Below are positions 1 through 8,212 of a stretch of 22,498 bases of DNA, in pieces. The stretch's first letter is position 1, and each line of letters begins with the position of its first letter. The notes under the pieces were generated by a model. The model saw nothing but the letters and a program-made list of their open reading frames with translations, did no database searches and was not told the DNA's origin. The stretch is from the NCBI GenBank assembly GCA_027069385.1, contig JALXER010000122.1:1-22498 (forward strand). The letters are read 5' to 3'. A program made the translations under genes and the position numbers. Origin of the DNA: Paracoccaceae bacterium (GTDB lineage: Bacteria; Pseudomonadota; Alphaproteobacteria; Rhodobacterales; Rhodobacteraceae).

Positions 1-25
1 GTATCGGGCGGGGCGGCGGAAGCAT

Positions 26-55
26 TTGACCGCGGGGGATCCGGCGCGATAGGAT
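26..55 (+). promoter_or_regulatory. Predicted sigma70-type promoter of puuE
   Basis: TTGACC at 26-31 and TAGGAT at 50-55 are separated by 18 bp. The -35 box matches the consensus at 5 of 6 positions and the -10 at 4 of 6. It would start transcription about 20 nt before the puuE ATG at 83, leaving room for the AGCGGAG ribosome binding site at 70-76. The call is by motif only. Confidence 0.45.
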
Positions 56-82
56 CAACCGACCCAAAAGCGGAGCCTGAAC

Positions 83-979
83 ATGACCCACCCTTCTTAC
101 CCCCGTGACCTGATCGGCTATGCCGGCGATCCGCCTGACCCGCAATGGCCCGGTGGCGCGCGCGTTGCCTTGCAATTCGTGTTGAACCTCGAGGAAGGCG
201 GCGAGAATTGCGTGATGCATGGTGACGCTGCCTCCGAAACCTTTTTGTCCGAGATCATCGGTGCCGCTGCGTTTGAAAACGCCCGCCACATGTCGATGGA
301 ATCGTTATATGAATACGGGCCGCGCGCCGGGGCGTGGCGGGTGCTGGATCTGTTCAAGACCTATGGCCTGCCGCTGACGGTGTTTGCCGTGGCCATGGCG
401 GCCGAGCGCACCCCGCATCTGATTGAACGCGCGATGCAGGACGGGCACGAAATCGCCTCGCACGGGTTGCGCTGGATCAATTATCACGGCATGCCGCTGG
501 ACATAGAGCGCCAGCATATGCAGGAGGCCATGGAGATTCTGACCCGCCTGACCGGCACACGCCCGCTTGGCTGGTATACTGGGCGCACCAGCGAGAACAC
601 CCGGGCGCTGGTCAATGAGTATGGCGGGTTTCTGTATGATGCGGATGACTATTCCGACGACCTGCCGTTCTGGAGCAAGTTCGAGACCGGTCACCTGATC
701 GTGCCCTATACGCTCGACACCAACGATATGCGTTTCGCCAGCCCGCAAGGGTTCAATTCGGGCGACCAGTTCTTCTGCTATCTGCGCGACGCGTTTGACA
801 CCTTGTACGAGGAAGGCGGCAAGATGCTGTCGATCGGGATGCATGCCCGGATTCTGGGCCGTCCGGCGCGGCTGCGCTCGATGAAACGGTTCCTTGAACA
901 TGTGCTGCGCTATGAGGATGTCTGGATCACCACCCGCGCCGATATCGCCCGCCACTGGCGCAAAACCCACCCTGCGTAA
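83..979 (+). CDS. puuE: Allantoinase, PuuE type (polysaccharide-deacetylase fold)
   Basis: This 298-residue protein resembles PuuE-type allantoinases, which open the allantoin ring to give allantoate in purine catabolism and belong to the polysaccharide deacetylase (NodB-like) superfamily rather than the amidohydrolases. The N-terminus carries the family signature YPRDLIGY (6-13) and the EEGGENCVMHGD block (37-48). DGHEIASHG (120-128) is the histidine-containing deacetylase motif. The length suits a stand-alone PuuE of about 300 residues, with no fused OHCU decarboxylase domain. AGCGGAG lies 7 nt before the ATG. The protein is expected in the cytoplasm. No other allantoin gene is adjacent inside the window, but guanine deaminase, an earlier purine-breakdown enzyme, lies at 21035-22318. 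The gene's left neighbour is outside the window, so a larger purine cluster upstream cannot be excluded. Confidence 0.88.
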   Translation: MTHPSYPRDLIGYAGDPPDPQWPGGARVALQFVLNLEEGGENCVMHGDAASETFLSEIIGAAAFENARHMSMESLYEYGPRAGAWRVLDLFKTYGLPLTVFAVAMAAERTPHLIERAMQDGHEIASHGLRWINYHGMPLDIERQHMQEAMEILTRLTGTRPLGWYTGRTSENTRALVNEYGGFLYDADDYSDDLPFWSKFETGHLIVPYTLDTNDMRFASPQGFNSGDQFFCYLRDAFDTLYEEGGKMLSIGMHARILGRPARLRSMKRFLEHVLRYEDVWITTRADIARHWRKTHPA

Positions 980-989
980 GTCCGGAAAC

Positions 990-1070
990 GGGGCGCTCCC
1001 GCACGCCAGCCGGTAATTGCTTGCGCAATCACCGGCTTCTGTTTGGGCCGGGCCTCGGCTTCGCCTCGGC
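990..1070. repeat. Modular hairpin repeat, copy 1
   Basis: This copy fills most of the 115-bp gap between the convergent puuE and ybdK-like genes. It has the core GGGCGCTCCCGCACGCCA (991-1008), a hairpin with 12-nt arms at 1009-1020 and 1025-1036 (one mismatch, 4-nt loop), then TTTGGGCCGGGCC (1042-1054) and a CTCGGCTTCGCCTCGG segment. On the minus strand the mismatch becomes a G-T pair and the loop reads GCAA. On that strand the core ends in a small CGGG/CCCG hairpin followed by TTT, so it may end the ybdK transcript. Confidence 0.75.
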
Positions 1071-1094
1071 GGTCGCAAAGGCAGGCCTGTCCGC

Positions 1095-2225
1095 CTAACG
1101 GGCCAGATATTCGGCAATCAGGTGATCAACGACGCTGCGCATGGCCTCGGGAATATCGGCACCGTTTTCCAGCGCTGCCTTGAAGGTGGCGCGTTGGCGG
1201 TCCGAGGACGTACCATTGCGGGAAATGTCGCGCAGATGGTGCAATTCGGGCTGGCATTCCAGCTCGATCGCCTCGTCCTCGACCAGATTGATCAATTCGT
1301 CGGTCAACTCGGCAAAGGGCACCATCTCGCCCCGGCCCAGATCGATCAACCGGCCACTGACCCCGTGGCGTTGCGCCTGCCAGCGGTTTTCGCGGATCAG
1401 GATATTGGGATAGACCCGCCAGCGCTGGTTGCGGGTTTTCAGCCGGTGAAAATAGGACAGCAACGACTGATAGGCCGCGGCAATCGCCGCCGCATCGCGC
1501 ACCCGCCCGCATACATCGGTGATCCGCTGCTCCAGCGTCGGGAACTTGTCGGACGGGCGGATATCCCACCAGATCTTGGTCGCGTCCTCGATGCAGCCCG
1601 CCCGCACCAGCGCATCCACCAGCCGCCGGTATTCGGTATGCGAGCCGACCGGATCGGGCAGGCCGGTGCGCGGCAGCGAATCAAACACCGATAAGCGATA
1701 GGAATTCAGCCCGGTATCCTGCCCCTCCCAGAACGGCGAGGAAACCGAAAAGGCCAGCAGGTGCGGCAGAAAATAGCTGACCTGCTGCATCAGGTCGATC
1801 CGTTCATCCGGATCATCGATGCCGATATGAATATGCATCCCGCAAATCAGCATGCGCTGCACCACCTGCCCCAGATCATCGCGCAATTCGTCATAGCGTG
1901 GCTTGCGGGTGTGGCTTTGGGCGCGCCATTGCGCGAACGGGTGGGTCGAGGCCGCAATCGGCGCATAGCCGAACTGGTTGGCAACCAAAGCAACCTGACT
2001 GCGCAACTGGTACAAATCGGCCGCCGCATCGGCGACCTTTGCATGCACTTTGGTGCCCACCTCTACCTGACATTGCAGGTATTCACCGGTCACCTGACCG
2101 CCCATTTCCTCGGTACAGGCGTTGAAAAAATCATCCGAGGGCTGGCGGACCAGATCGCGCGTGTCCTTGCGCACCAACAGGTACTCTTCCTCGATGCCAA
2201 GGGTCAGGCTGGGCGTGGTGTGCAT
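1095..2225 (-). CDS. Carboxylate-amine ligase, YbdK/GCS2 family
   Basis: The 376-residue protein belongs to the glutamate-cysteine ligase family 2 (GCS2) fold. The signature GIEEEYLLV lies at 10-18 and CGMHIHIGI at 128-136; these acidic and histidine clusters bind ATP-Mg in the family. The E. coli member YbdK has only weak gamma-glutamylcysteine ligase activity, so the substrate here is not certain. AGGAG precedes the ATG. A TTGACA at 2274-2269 (minus strand) could be its -35 box, although no good -10 box follows. The gene is divergent from gshB 108 bp away, which makes a thiol or peptide role attractive, but this is inference. Its 3' end abuts repeat copy 1. Confidence 0.85.
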   Translation of the reverse strand: MHTTPSLTLGIEEEYLLVRKDTRDLVRQPSDDFFNACTEEMGGQVTGEYLQCQVEVGTKVHAKVADAAADLYQLRSQVALVANQFGYAPIAASTHPFAQWRAQSHTRKPRYDELRDDLGQVVQRMLICGMHIHIGIDDPDERIDLMQQVSYFLPHLLAFSVSSPFWEGQDTGLNSYRLSVFDSLPRTGLPDPVGSHTEYRRLVDALVRAGCIEDATKIWWDIRPSDKFPTLEQRITDVCGRVRDAAAIAAAYQSLLSYFHRLKTRNQRWRVYPNILIRENRWQAQRHGVSGRLIDLGRGEMVPFAELTDELINLVEDEAIELECQPELHHLRDISRNGTSSDRQRATFKAALENGADIPEAMRSVVDHLIAEYLAR

Positions 2226-2333
2226 GGCTGCTCCTGTCTTTTAACCAGTTTGCCGCCAAAAACCGGCCTGTCAACGCATTTCTGGTTGTAACCGGTCCGA
2301 CTAACGACCAAATATGAACGAAAAGGAGACACC

Positions 2334-3272
2334 ATGCACCTGAAAATTGCCGTCCAGATGGACCCGATCGAACATGTCGATATCAATGCCGATACCAGCT
2401 TTCGCCTGATGGAAGAGGCGCAGTCGCGCGGCTATGACGTGTACTATTACACCCCCGATATGCTGACCTATGATCAGGGGGAACTGGTTGCCATGGGCTG
2501 GCCGGTCAGGGTTAAACGCGAACAGGGTAACCATTTCGAAAAGGGTGAATACCAGCGGCTGGCACTGGCAGAAATGGATGTCATCTGGCTGCGCCAGGAT
2601 CCGCCATTCGATATGGGCTATATCACTACGACGCATTTGCTGGATATGGTTCACCCTGATACTTTAGTGGTAAACGACCCGTTCTGGGTGCGGAATTTTC
2701 CCGAAAAACTGCTGGTGCTGCAATTTCCCGACCTGACTCCGCCAACCATGGTGGCGCGCGATATCGGCATGCTTAAGGCGTTCAAGGAGCAACACGGGGA
2801 TATGATCCTGAAACCGCTTTACGGCAATGGCGGCGCGGGGGTTTTCAGGCTGGGGCCGGAGGATCGCAACCTGACCTCGCTGCACGAACTGTTTTGCAGC
2901 ATCAACACCGAACCGCTGATTGCGCAAAAATTCCTGCCTGACGTAAGCAACGGGGATAAAAGGATTATTCTGGTCGAGGGTGAGCCGGTCGGTGCCATCA
3001 ACCGGGTGCCTGCCCCGGGCGAGACCCGCTCCAATATGCATGTGGGCGGGCGGCCGGAAAAGGTGGGGCTGACAGAGCGGGATCGCGAAATTTGCGCCCG
3101 CATCGGGCCGATTCTGCGCGAAAAAGGCCAGATTTTTGTCGGGATCGACGTGATTGGCGACTATCTGACCGAGATCAACGTAACCTCGCCCACCGGCATT
3201 CAGGAACTGGAACGTTTTGACGGCACCAATATCGCCGCGATGATCTGGGACGCCATAGAGGCGCGGCGATGA
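2334..3272 (+). CDS. gshB: Glutathione synthetase
   Basis: The 312-residue protein joins gamma-glutamylcysteine to glycine with ATP to make glutathione in the cytoplasm. Residues 1 to about 120 match the prokaryotic GSH-synthetase N-terminal domain and about 125-300 the ATP-grasp domain. Visible ATP-grasp features are K160, the flexible glycine loop GNGGAG (164-169), R210, and the C-terminal INVTSPTG (281-288), which carries the metal-binding Asn. Length is normal for the family. AGGAG lies 6 nt upstream of the ATG. The stop overlaps the ATG of the following hydrolase (ATGA), so the two are probably co-transcribed. The divergent neighbour is a GCS2-fold ligase. Confidence 0.95.
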   Translation: MHLKIAVQMDPIEHVDINADTSFRLMEEAQSRGYDVYYYTPDMLTYDQGELVAMGWPVRVKREQGNHFEKGEYQRLALAEMDVIWLRQDPPFDMGYITTTHLLDMVHPDTLVVNDPFWVRNFPEKLLVLQFPDLTPPTMVARDIGMLKAFKEQHGDMILKPLYGNGGAGVFRLGPEDRNLTSLHELFCSINTEPLIAQKFLPDVSNGDKRIILVEGEPVGAINRVPAPGETRSNMHVGGRPEKVGLTERDREICARIGPILREKGQIFVGIDVIGDYLTEINVTSPTGIQELERFDGTNIAAMIWDAIEARR

Positions 3273-4186
3273 GCTCATTTCGCCTGCGCATCATCAACGG
3301 GTTTTTGCGCCATATAGAGCGCCCCGCCCTGTCAAAGCTGCCCGAACCGGCGGATATTCGCAGGCGCCTGAATTTTCAGTCCAGAACCCTGTTCCGGCCC
3401 GGGCGGCGCTATCGCGGTGTGGCGGGCAGCCTAGGGGTTGACGGGCGGTCGGTTCCGGTGCGTGAAATCGAGCAGGGAAAGCAGGTTATCCTTTATTTTC
3501 ATGGGGGTGCCTATGTTTTCGGCTCGCCGTTGACCCATGCAAAACTGTTGGGGCAAATCGCTGAACAGGCGGGGGCAAAAGGGGTTTCGGTCGATTATCG
3601 TCTGGCCCCCGAACACCCGTTTCCCGCTGCTATTGATGATGCGCTGACCGCCTATCAGGCCTTGCTGGAATCCGGTTTAACGTCAAATGATATTGTACTT
3701 GGCGGTGATTCCGCCGGTGGTGGTCTGGCGCTGGCTTTGCTTGCAAGGATCTGCGCAACCGACCTGCCACGCCCTGCCGGCCTGTTTGCCCTAAGCCCGT
3801 GGACCGATCTGACCCTGTCCGGCGCATCCATGCAATCCAACGCCGATATCGAGCTGATGTTGCCCCCCGAACGCATCGCCGAAGCGCGGGATTATTACCT
3901 GAATGGCCAAGATGCCGCCTCGCCGCTCGCCTCACCTTTATTCGGGTCGTTTAACGGTGCACCATCTTGCTATCTGACCGTTGGCGACACCGAAATCCTG
4001 CTGGATGACACCTTGCGCATGGCGCAGGTGCTGCGCGATCATGGTGCCAATGTCACCGTGAACGTGACCCGCCACACCCCCCATGTCCTGCCGTTTTTTG
4101 CCGCCCTCGCCCCCGAGGCCAAAGCAGCCCTGACCGAGGTCGCGCAAGTGGTTCGAAAAATGCTAGATACTCAGCCGATAGCTTAG
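3269..4186 (+). CDS. Alpha/beta hydrolase, hormone-sensitive-lipase (HSL) family
   Basis: This 305-residue esterase-like protein has the HSL oxyanion-hole motif HGGAYVFGS (78-86) and the nucleophile elbow GDSAGG (146-151, Ser148). His272 in HTPHV is the likely catalytic base. The acid should lie in VGDTEILLDD (238-247). Alignment with the usual D-x-L-x-D pattern puts a Glu (242) where Asp is common, with Asp246 as the alternative. It probably hydrolyses short-chain esters; the natural substrate is unknown. There is no signal peptide. The start overlaps the gshB stop by 4 bp. Its last 24 bp overlap the 3' end of the convergent yifB gene. Confidence 0.87.
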   Translation: MSSFRLRIINGFLRHIERPALSKLPEPADIRRRLNFQSRTLFRPGRRYRGVAGSLGVDGRSVPVREIEQGKQVILYFHGGAYVFGSPLTHAKLLGQIAEQAGAKGVSVDYRLAPEHPFPAAIDDALTAYQALLESGLTSNDIVLGGDSAGGGLALALLARICATDLPRPAGLFALSPWTDLTLSGASMQSNADIELMLPPERIAEARDYYLNGQDAASPLASPLFGSFNGAPSCYLTVGDTEILLDDTLRMAQVLRDHGANVTVNVTRHTPHVLPFFAALAPEAKAALTEVAQVVRKMLDTQPIA

Positions 4187-5665
4187 CGCTTCGGCGATAT
4201 GCGGCTTGGAAATACTGGCCGATTGCGCCAGATCCGCAATGGTTCTGGCCACCTTTTGCACCCGGTAATAGGCCCGCGCCGACAGGTGGAACCGCCCGGC
4301 GGCGCTTTCGGCAATCCCGCGTGCCTCGGCGGTCATATTCATCAGATCGGCCAGCTTGTCCCCCTCGACCGAGGCATTGGTGTAAACCCCCTCAACATGC
4401 TGATATCGCTTGGTTTGTATCGCCCTAGCCGCGGCAACACGTCGGGCCACACTGGCCGAATCCTCGCCCGTGGGCGCCGTTGAAAGATCCTGAACCGTGA
4501 CAGGGGGCACGTCGACCCGCAGGTCGAAACGGTCCATCATCGGGCCGCTGATCCGGCCCAGATAATCCTGTCCGCACAGCGGCACCCGCGCGCAGGCCCG
4601 CGACGGGTCACTCAGATAGCCGCACTTGCACGGATTCGCCGCCGCCAACAGCATGAACCGCGCCGGATAGCGGATATGCGCGTTGGCCCGCGCCACCATG
4701 ACATCGCCGGTTTCGATGGGTTGGCGCAAGGTTTCGATGACCGTTCGGGGAAATTCGGGAAACTCGTCCAGAAACAGCACCCCGTTATGCGCCAGTGATA
4801 TTTCGCCCGGTTTCGCCCCGCGCCCGCCCCCGACAATCGCGGCCATGCTGGCGGTGTGATGCGGGGCGCGATAGGGGCGCTCGCGCGAAATCCCGCCTTC
4901 GTCCAGCAGTCCGGCGATCGAGTGGATCATCGAGGTTTCCAGCGCCTCGACCGGCGTCATCTCTGGCAAAATCCCCGACATTCGCGCCGCCAGCATCGAC
5001 TTGCCCGACCCCGGCGTGCCGACCATTAGAAAGTGGTGCCCACCCGCCGCTGCAATTTCCAACGCCCGCTTTGCCTTTTCCTGCCCCTTTACATCTGACA
5101 GGTTTTTCAAATGCTTAGGTTGCTTTACCTCACCCGGTATTGCGTCGGCAATGATATTTTTTCCCGAGAAGTGGTTCACCAGCGCCAGCAGTGAATCCGG
5201 TGCGATCACCTGCGAAGCCCCGACCCACGCCGCCTCGGCACCGCTGCTTTCGGGGCAGATCAGCGCGCAATCCTGTTGCGCCGCCGCCATCGCCGCGGGC
5301 AAAGCACCGGTCACCTGAATCAACGACCCGTCCAGCGCCAGTTCCCCCAGCGAAAGCTGCGATTTCATCTGCTCGCGCGGCAGGACATCCATCGCCGCCA
5401 GCAAGGCAACCGCGATCGGCAAGTCAAAGTGCGAACCGGATTTTGGCAAGTCGGCAGGCGAAAGGTTTATCGTTATACGTTTTGCCGGCAGCGCCAGACC
5501 CATAGCGGTAATTGCAGCGCGCACCCGCTCTTTTGCCTCGGAAACCGCCTTGTCGGGCAGCCCGACCAGATTGAACGCCGGAATCCCCGAGGACAGCGCA
5601 CATTGCACCTCGACAATTTTGGCCTCGACCCCCTGAAACGCAACCGTATAGCTTAGAGCAACCAT
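4163..5665 (-). CDS. YifB/ComM family magnesium-chelatase-like AAA+ ATPase
   Basis: The 500-residue protein has the three-part YifB/ComM layout: an N-terminal ChlI-like S5-fold domain (about 20-140), a Mg-chelatase AAA+ core with Walker A GTPGSGKS (216-223) and Walker B VLFLDEF (296-302), and a Mg-chelatase C-terminal domain. The cysteine cluster NPCKCGYLSDPSRAC (344-358) and RISGPMMDRFDLRVDVP (371-387) are family hallmarks. In naturally transformable bacteria ComM is a hexameric helicase that helps branch migration during integration of DNA. The family is also common in bacteria not known to be competent, so the role here is open. AAGGCGGG precedes the ATG. A weak promoter (TTGTTA, 18 bp, TACGAT) may lie just upstream. 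Confidence 0.9.
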   Translation of the reverse strand: MVALSYTVAFQGVEAKIVEVQCALSSGIPAFNLVGLPDKAVSEAKERVRAAITAMGLALPAKRITINLSPADLPKSGSHFDLPIAVALLAAMDVLPREQMKSQLSLGELALDGSLIQVTGALPAAMAAAQQDCALICPESSGAEAAWVGASQVIAPDSLLALVNHFSGKNIIADAIPGEVKQPKHLKNLSDVKGQEKAKRALEIAAAGGHHFLMVGTPGSGKSMLAARMSGILPEMTPVEALETSMIHSIAGLLDEGGISRERPYRAPHHTASMAAIVGGGRGAKPGEISLAHNGVLFLDEFPEFPRTVIETLRQPIETGDVMVARANAHIRYPARFMLLAAANPCKCGYLSDPSRACARVPLCGQDYLGRISGPMMDRFDLRVDVPPVTVQDLSTAPTGEDSASVARRVAAARAIQTKRYQHVEGVYTNASVEGDKLADLMNMTAEARGIAESAAGRFHLSARAYYRVQKVARTIADLAQSASISKPHIAEALSYRLSI

Positions 5666-5729
5666 GAAACCCGCCTTGATAGAGATCGTAGTCTCGACCG
5701 GATTGGTTTAACAAAGGTTAATTTTGTGG

Positions 5730-6323
5730 TTAAAACTTGACCGATTGATTAACCATCTCGACTCGCCAGGCGTTGTTTTCGGGCAGGTGTGTAAAACTGC
5801 TTACCGACAGGTTATTAATTTTAAACGAGAATATCGACCTCGCATCCATGCTGGTTGCCAATTGCAAGGCCGCAAGAATAACGCCGAAATGCGCAACGAT
5901 GATCAGGTCTTTGTTCGGATATTCGTGTGAAATTCGGGTAATCTCGGCATGAATTCTGCCTGCAAACCGGTTCCAGCTTTCACCGTTTGGGGGGGCGGTA
6001 TGGCCCGGCTCCTCCCAATACTGACGTGACAAAACCGGGTCGCTGCGGGTAATGTCGGCAAAAGACCTGCCGTCCCAGTCGCCATAATCCATTTCGCGCA
6101 ATTCCGCGGTCGAGGGCAGCCGTTGGCGGGCGTTGCATATCCGGTCGGCGGTGGCCGCGGCCCGAACCAGATCGGACGAGATAACCGGCGCGTTGTCGGG
6201 CAGAAACCGGTCAAGATTGGTTAGCGTTAAACTATCTGACAGATCCGCCGGTAAGTCCAGATGGCCAACCAGCCCGTCCGCATGGGTTGGACCATGACGA
6301 ATCCACCACCAGCGCGTGCTCAT
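5730..6323 (-). CDS. Histidine phosphatase family protein, probable CobC-like alpha-ribazole phosphatase
   Basis: The 197-residue protein is a phosphoglycerate-mutase-like histidine phosphatase. The catalytic RHG motif is at 9-11 (His10), a second basic site is SSDLVRAAATAD (49-60, Arg54), the acidic LREMDYGDWDG block is at 75-85, and the second catalytic His145 is in AHFGVIL. Its ATG overlaps the stop of cobU by 4 bp (ATGA), so the two are translationally coupled. This makes alpha-ribazole-5'-phosphate dephosphorylation in cobalamin nucleotide-loop assembly the best guess. Members of this family act on many substrates, so the CobC call depends on context. Confidence 0.8.
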   Translation of the reverse strand: MSTRWWWIRHGPTHADGLVGHLDLPADLSDSLTLTNLDRFLPDNAPVISSDLVRAAATADRICNARQRLPSTAELREMDYGDWDGRSFADITRSDPVLSRQYWEEPGHTAPPNGESWNRFAGRIHAEITRISHEYPNKDLIIVAHFGVILAALQLATSMDARSIFSFKINNLSVSSFTHLPENNAWRVEMVNQSVKF

Positions 6324-6853
6324 GGCAACGCCCCCTTCAGCGCCAGCGGCAATCCGGCCGCGACAAAGAACACCTGATCGGAAAGCGCCGCAACCCGTTG
6401 GTTCAACGCCCCCTGTTGGTCGCGAAACCGGCGCCCGAGCGCGTTATCCGGCACCAGCCCCATCCCGATCTCATTGGAAACAAAAACAATTCTTGCCGCA
6501 CTCCGACGGGCCGCATTTAGCATGGTTTCGGCCTCGGTTTCCACGTTCTTGCCGGCAAAAACAAGATTGGACAGCCATAGGGTCAGGCAATCCACCAACA
6601 GAATCTGGCCGCTTTGGGCGCTATAGAAAATACGGCTGATGGCCGTTTGCTCCTCGATTAACTGCCACAAACCGGCCCGCGCTTTAGCATGTTTTTCGAT
6701 GCGGGTCTTCATTTCCGCATCATCCGCCGTTGCGGTGGCGACATAGACCGGCTCCAGTCCGGATTGCAGAACCAGAGATTCAGCAAAATTTGACTTGCCG
6801 GATCGTGCGCCGCCAAGAATCAGGGTCAAATGTTCGTTTTTTGCAACTTTCAT
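6320..6853 (-). CDS. cobU: Adenosylcobinamide kinase / adenosylcobinamide-phosphate guanylyltransferase
   Basis: This 177-residue bifunctional enzyme phosphorylates adenosylcobinamide and then transfers GMP to it, giving AdoCbi-GDP for the lower-ligand loop of vitamin B12. The P-loop GGARSGKS is at 14-21. RIEKHAKARAGLW (51-63) contains the His (55) that carries GMP in CobU. VDCLTLWLSNL (87-97) and SNEIGMGLVPDNALGRRFRDQ (126-146) are conserved family blocks. No good ribosome binding site is visible before the ATG. I looked in the AT-rich upstream gap for a cobalamin riboswitch and saw none. The gene is coupled to the CobC-like phosphatase downstream. Confidence 0.93.
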   Translation of the reverse strand: MKVAKNEHLTLILGGARSGKSNFAESLVLQSGLEPVYVATATADDAEMKTRIEKHAKARAGLWQLIEEQTAISRIFYSAQSGQILLVDCLTLWLSNLVFAGKNVETEAETMLNAARRSAARIVFVSNEIGMGLVPDNALGRRFRDQQGALNQRVAALSDQVFFVAAGLPLALKGALP

Positions 6854-7015
6854 CGGGTTTATTTACCAATATTGTTCGATAAGGGTATTTTCCGATACCG
6901 GATTATCCGATAAATTTCCATCAGAATTGCCCTGTTATCCCACGCATGAGCCTTGAGGTGCAGGTTAATTTAATCTACACATATGGCAAGCGGTTATGTC
7001 CTCCGGGGGTGGATA
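6854..7015. promoter_or_regulatory. AT-rich divergent promoter region between cobU and coaBC
   Basis: This 162-bp gap is clearly more AT-rich than its surroundings. It contains the short inverted repeats GGTAT-N6-ATACC and CGGAT-T-ATCCG between about 6880 and 6915, with CCGATA repeated. TTGAGG (6953-6958) with TACACA 17 bp downstream is a weak candidate promoter for coaBC. No cobalamin-riboswitch box is recognisable. Confidence 0.3.
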
Positions 7016-8212
7016 ATGCAACAGATCAGCAAAGTGCTTTTGGTTATCGGCGGCGGAATTGCGGCGTACAAATGTCTGGAGCTTATCCGTATTTTCAGCC
7101 GTTCCGGCATTCAGGTGACCCCCGTTCTGACCAAAGCCGCACAAGAATTCGTGACGCCACTATCGGTCTCGGCGCTGGCCGCCAACAAGGCGTTTACCGA
7201 ATTGTTCGATCTGAATGATGAATCCGAAATGGGGCATATCGAGCTTTCCCGCGCGGCGGATATCGTGGTGGTCGCACCCGCCACCGCCGACCTGATCGGG
7301 AAGATGGCCAACGGGCTCGCCAATGATCTTGCCTCGACGGTGCTGATGGCGACCGACAAGCCGGTGATGATCGCGCCCGCCATGAATGTCCGCATGTGGG
7401 AACACCCCGCGACGCAGCGCAATATTGCACAACTTGAGCAGGACGGCATCGGGATTATCGGGCCGGACAAAGGCGATATGGCTTGTGGCGAATTCGGCTT
7501 GGGTCGCATGGCCGAACCGGCTGAAATTGCGCGGGCGGTTCTGGCCAAAGGCCAGCCCGGACCGCTGGCGGGGCGGCATGTTCTGGTGACCTCGGGCCCG
7601 ACGCACGAACCCATTGATCCGGTGCGCTATATCGCCAATCGCAGTTCGGGCACGCAAGGGGCCGCCATTGCCCGCGCGCTGCTGGATCTGGGCGCGCGCG
7701 TCAGTTTTGTCACCGGTCCGGCCAGTGCGGCGCGGCCAAACGGGGCGCAGATAATCGAGGTCGAAACCGCGGCGCAGATGCTTGAAGCGGTTAATGATGT
7801 CGGCCCTGTAGATGTGGCGATTTTTGCGGCGGCGGTGGCCGACTGGCGGGTTGACGGGGTGGCGGAAAACAAGATCAAAAAGCAGAATGACGGGGCGTTG
7901 CCGGTTTTGTCTTTCTCGGAAAATACCGATATTTTACAAAGCGTTGCCAAGCGCACCACCGACCGGCCCCGTCTGGTTGTCGGCTTTGCAGCCGAAACGC
8001 AGAATGTCGCCGAATATGCGCGCAACAAGCTGGACAAAAAGGGCTGTGACTGGATTTTGGCCAATGATGTTAGCCCCGAAACCGGCATTATGGGCGGGCA
8101 GAATAATACGGTTGTTTTTGTCACAAAAACCGGCGCTGAAACATGGCCCGAGATGAGCAAAACCGAGGTCGGCCAGCATCTGGCGCAAAAGATTGTCGAG
8201 GCCCTGCGATGA
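7016..8212 (+). CDS. coaBC: Bifunctional phosphopantothenoylcysteine decarboxylase / phosphopantothenate-cysteine ligase
   Basis: The protein (398 residues from ATG 7016) makes 4'-phosphopantetheine from phosphopantothenate and cysteine for coenzyme A. The N-terminal flavin-dependent CoaC half has His74 in MGHIELS, PAMNVRMW (121-128) and the substrate-clamp motif ACGEFGLGRM with Cys157. The C-terminal CoaB half starts near residue 185, with GPTHEPID (194-201), the AAAVADWRV block and the KIKK lysine cluster. I prefer ATG 7016 over the in-frame ATG at 6983 because homologues begin close to the flavin fold and GGGGGTGG lies just before 7016. The stop overlaps the dut start by 4 bp, the usual order in proteobacteria. 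Confidence 0.94.
   Translation: MQQISKVLLVIGGGIAAYKCLELIRIFSRSGIQVTPVLTKAAQEFVTPLSVSALAANKAFTELFDLNDESEMGHIELSRAADIVVVAPATADLIGKMANGLANDLASTVLMATDKPVMIAPAMNVRMWEHPATQRNIAQLEQDGIGIIGPDKGDMACGEFGLGRMAEPAEIARAVLAKGQPGPLAGRHVLVTSGPTHEPIDPVRYIANRSSGTQGAAIARALLDLGARVSFVTGPASAARPNGAQIIEVETAAQMLEAVNDVGPVDVAIFAAAVADWRVDGVAENKIKKQNDGALPVLSFSENTDILQSVAKRTTDRPRLVVGFAAETQNVAEYARNKLDKKGCDWILANDVSPETGIMGGQNNTVVFVTKTGAETWPEMSKTEVGQHLAQKIVEALR

Noticed and set aside
305..1117. Long open frame antisense to puuE (270 codons)
   Set aside because: It lies fully over a well-supported gene, has no recognisable domain, and runs through repeat copy 1. Long antisense frames are expected in GC-rich DNA.
4163..4186. 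Meaningful antisense overlap between the hydrolase and yifB
   Set aside because: Short convergent overlaps (24 bp here, 4 bp at 12122-12125) are common in compact genomes, and nothing further supports a regulatory role.
6854..7015. Cobalamin riboswitch upstream of cobU
   Set aside because: I could not find a B12-box-like segment or the expected helices. The gap is AT-rich and short.
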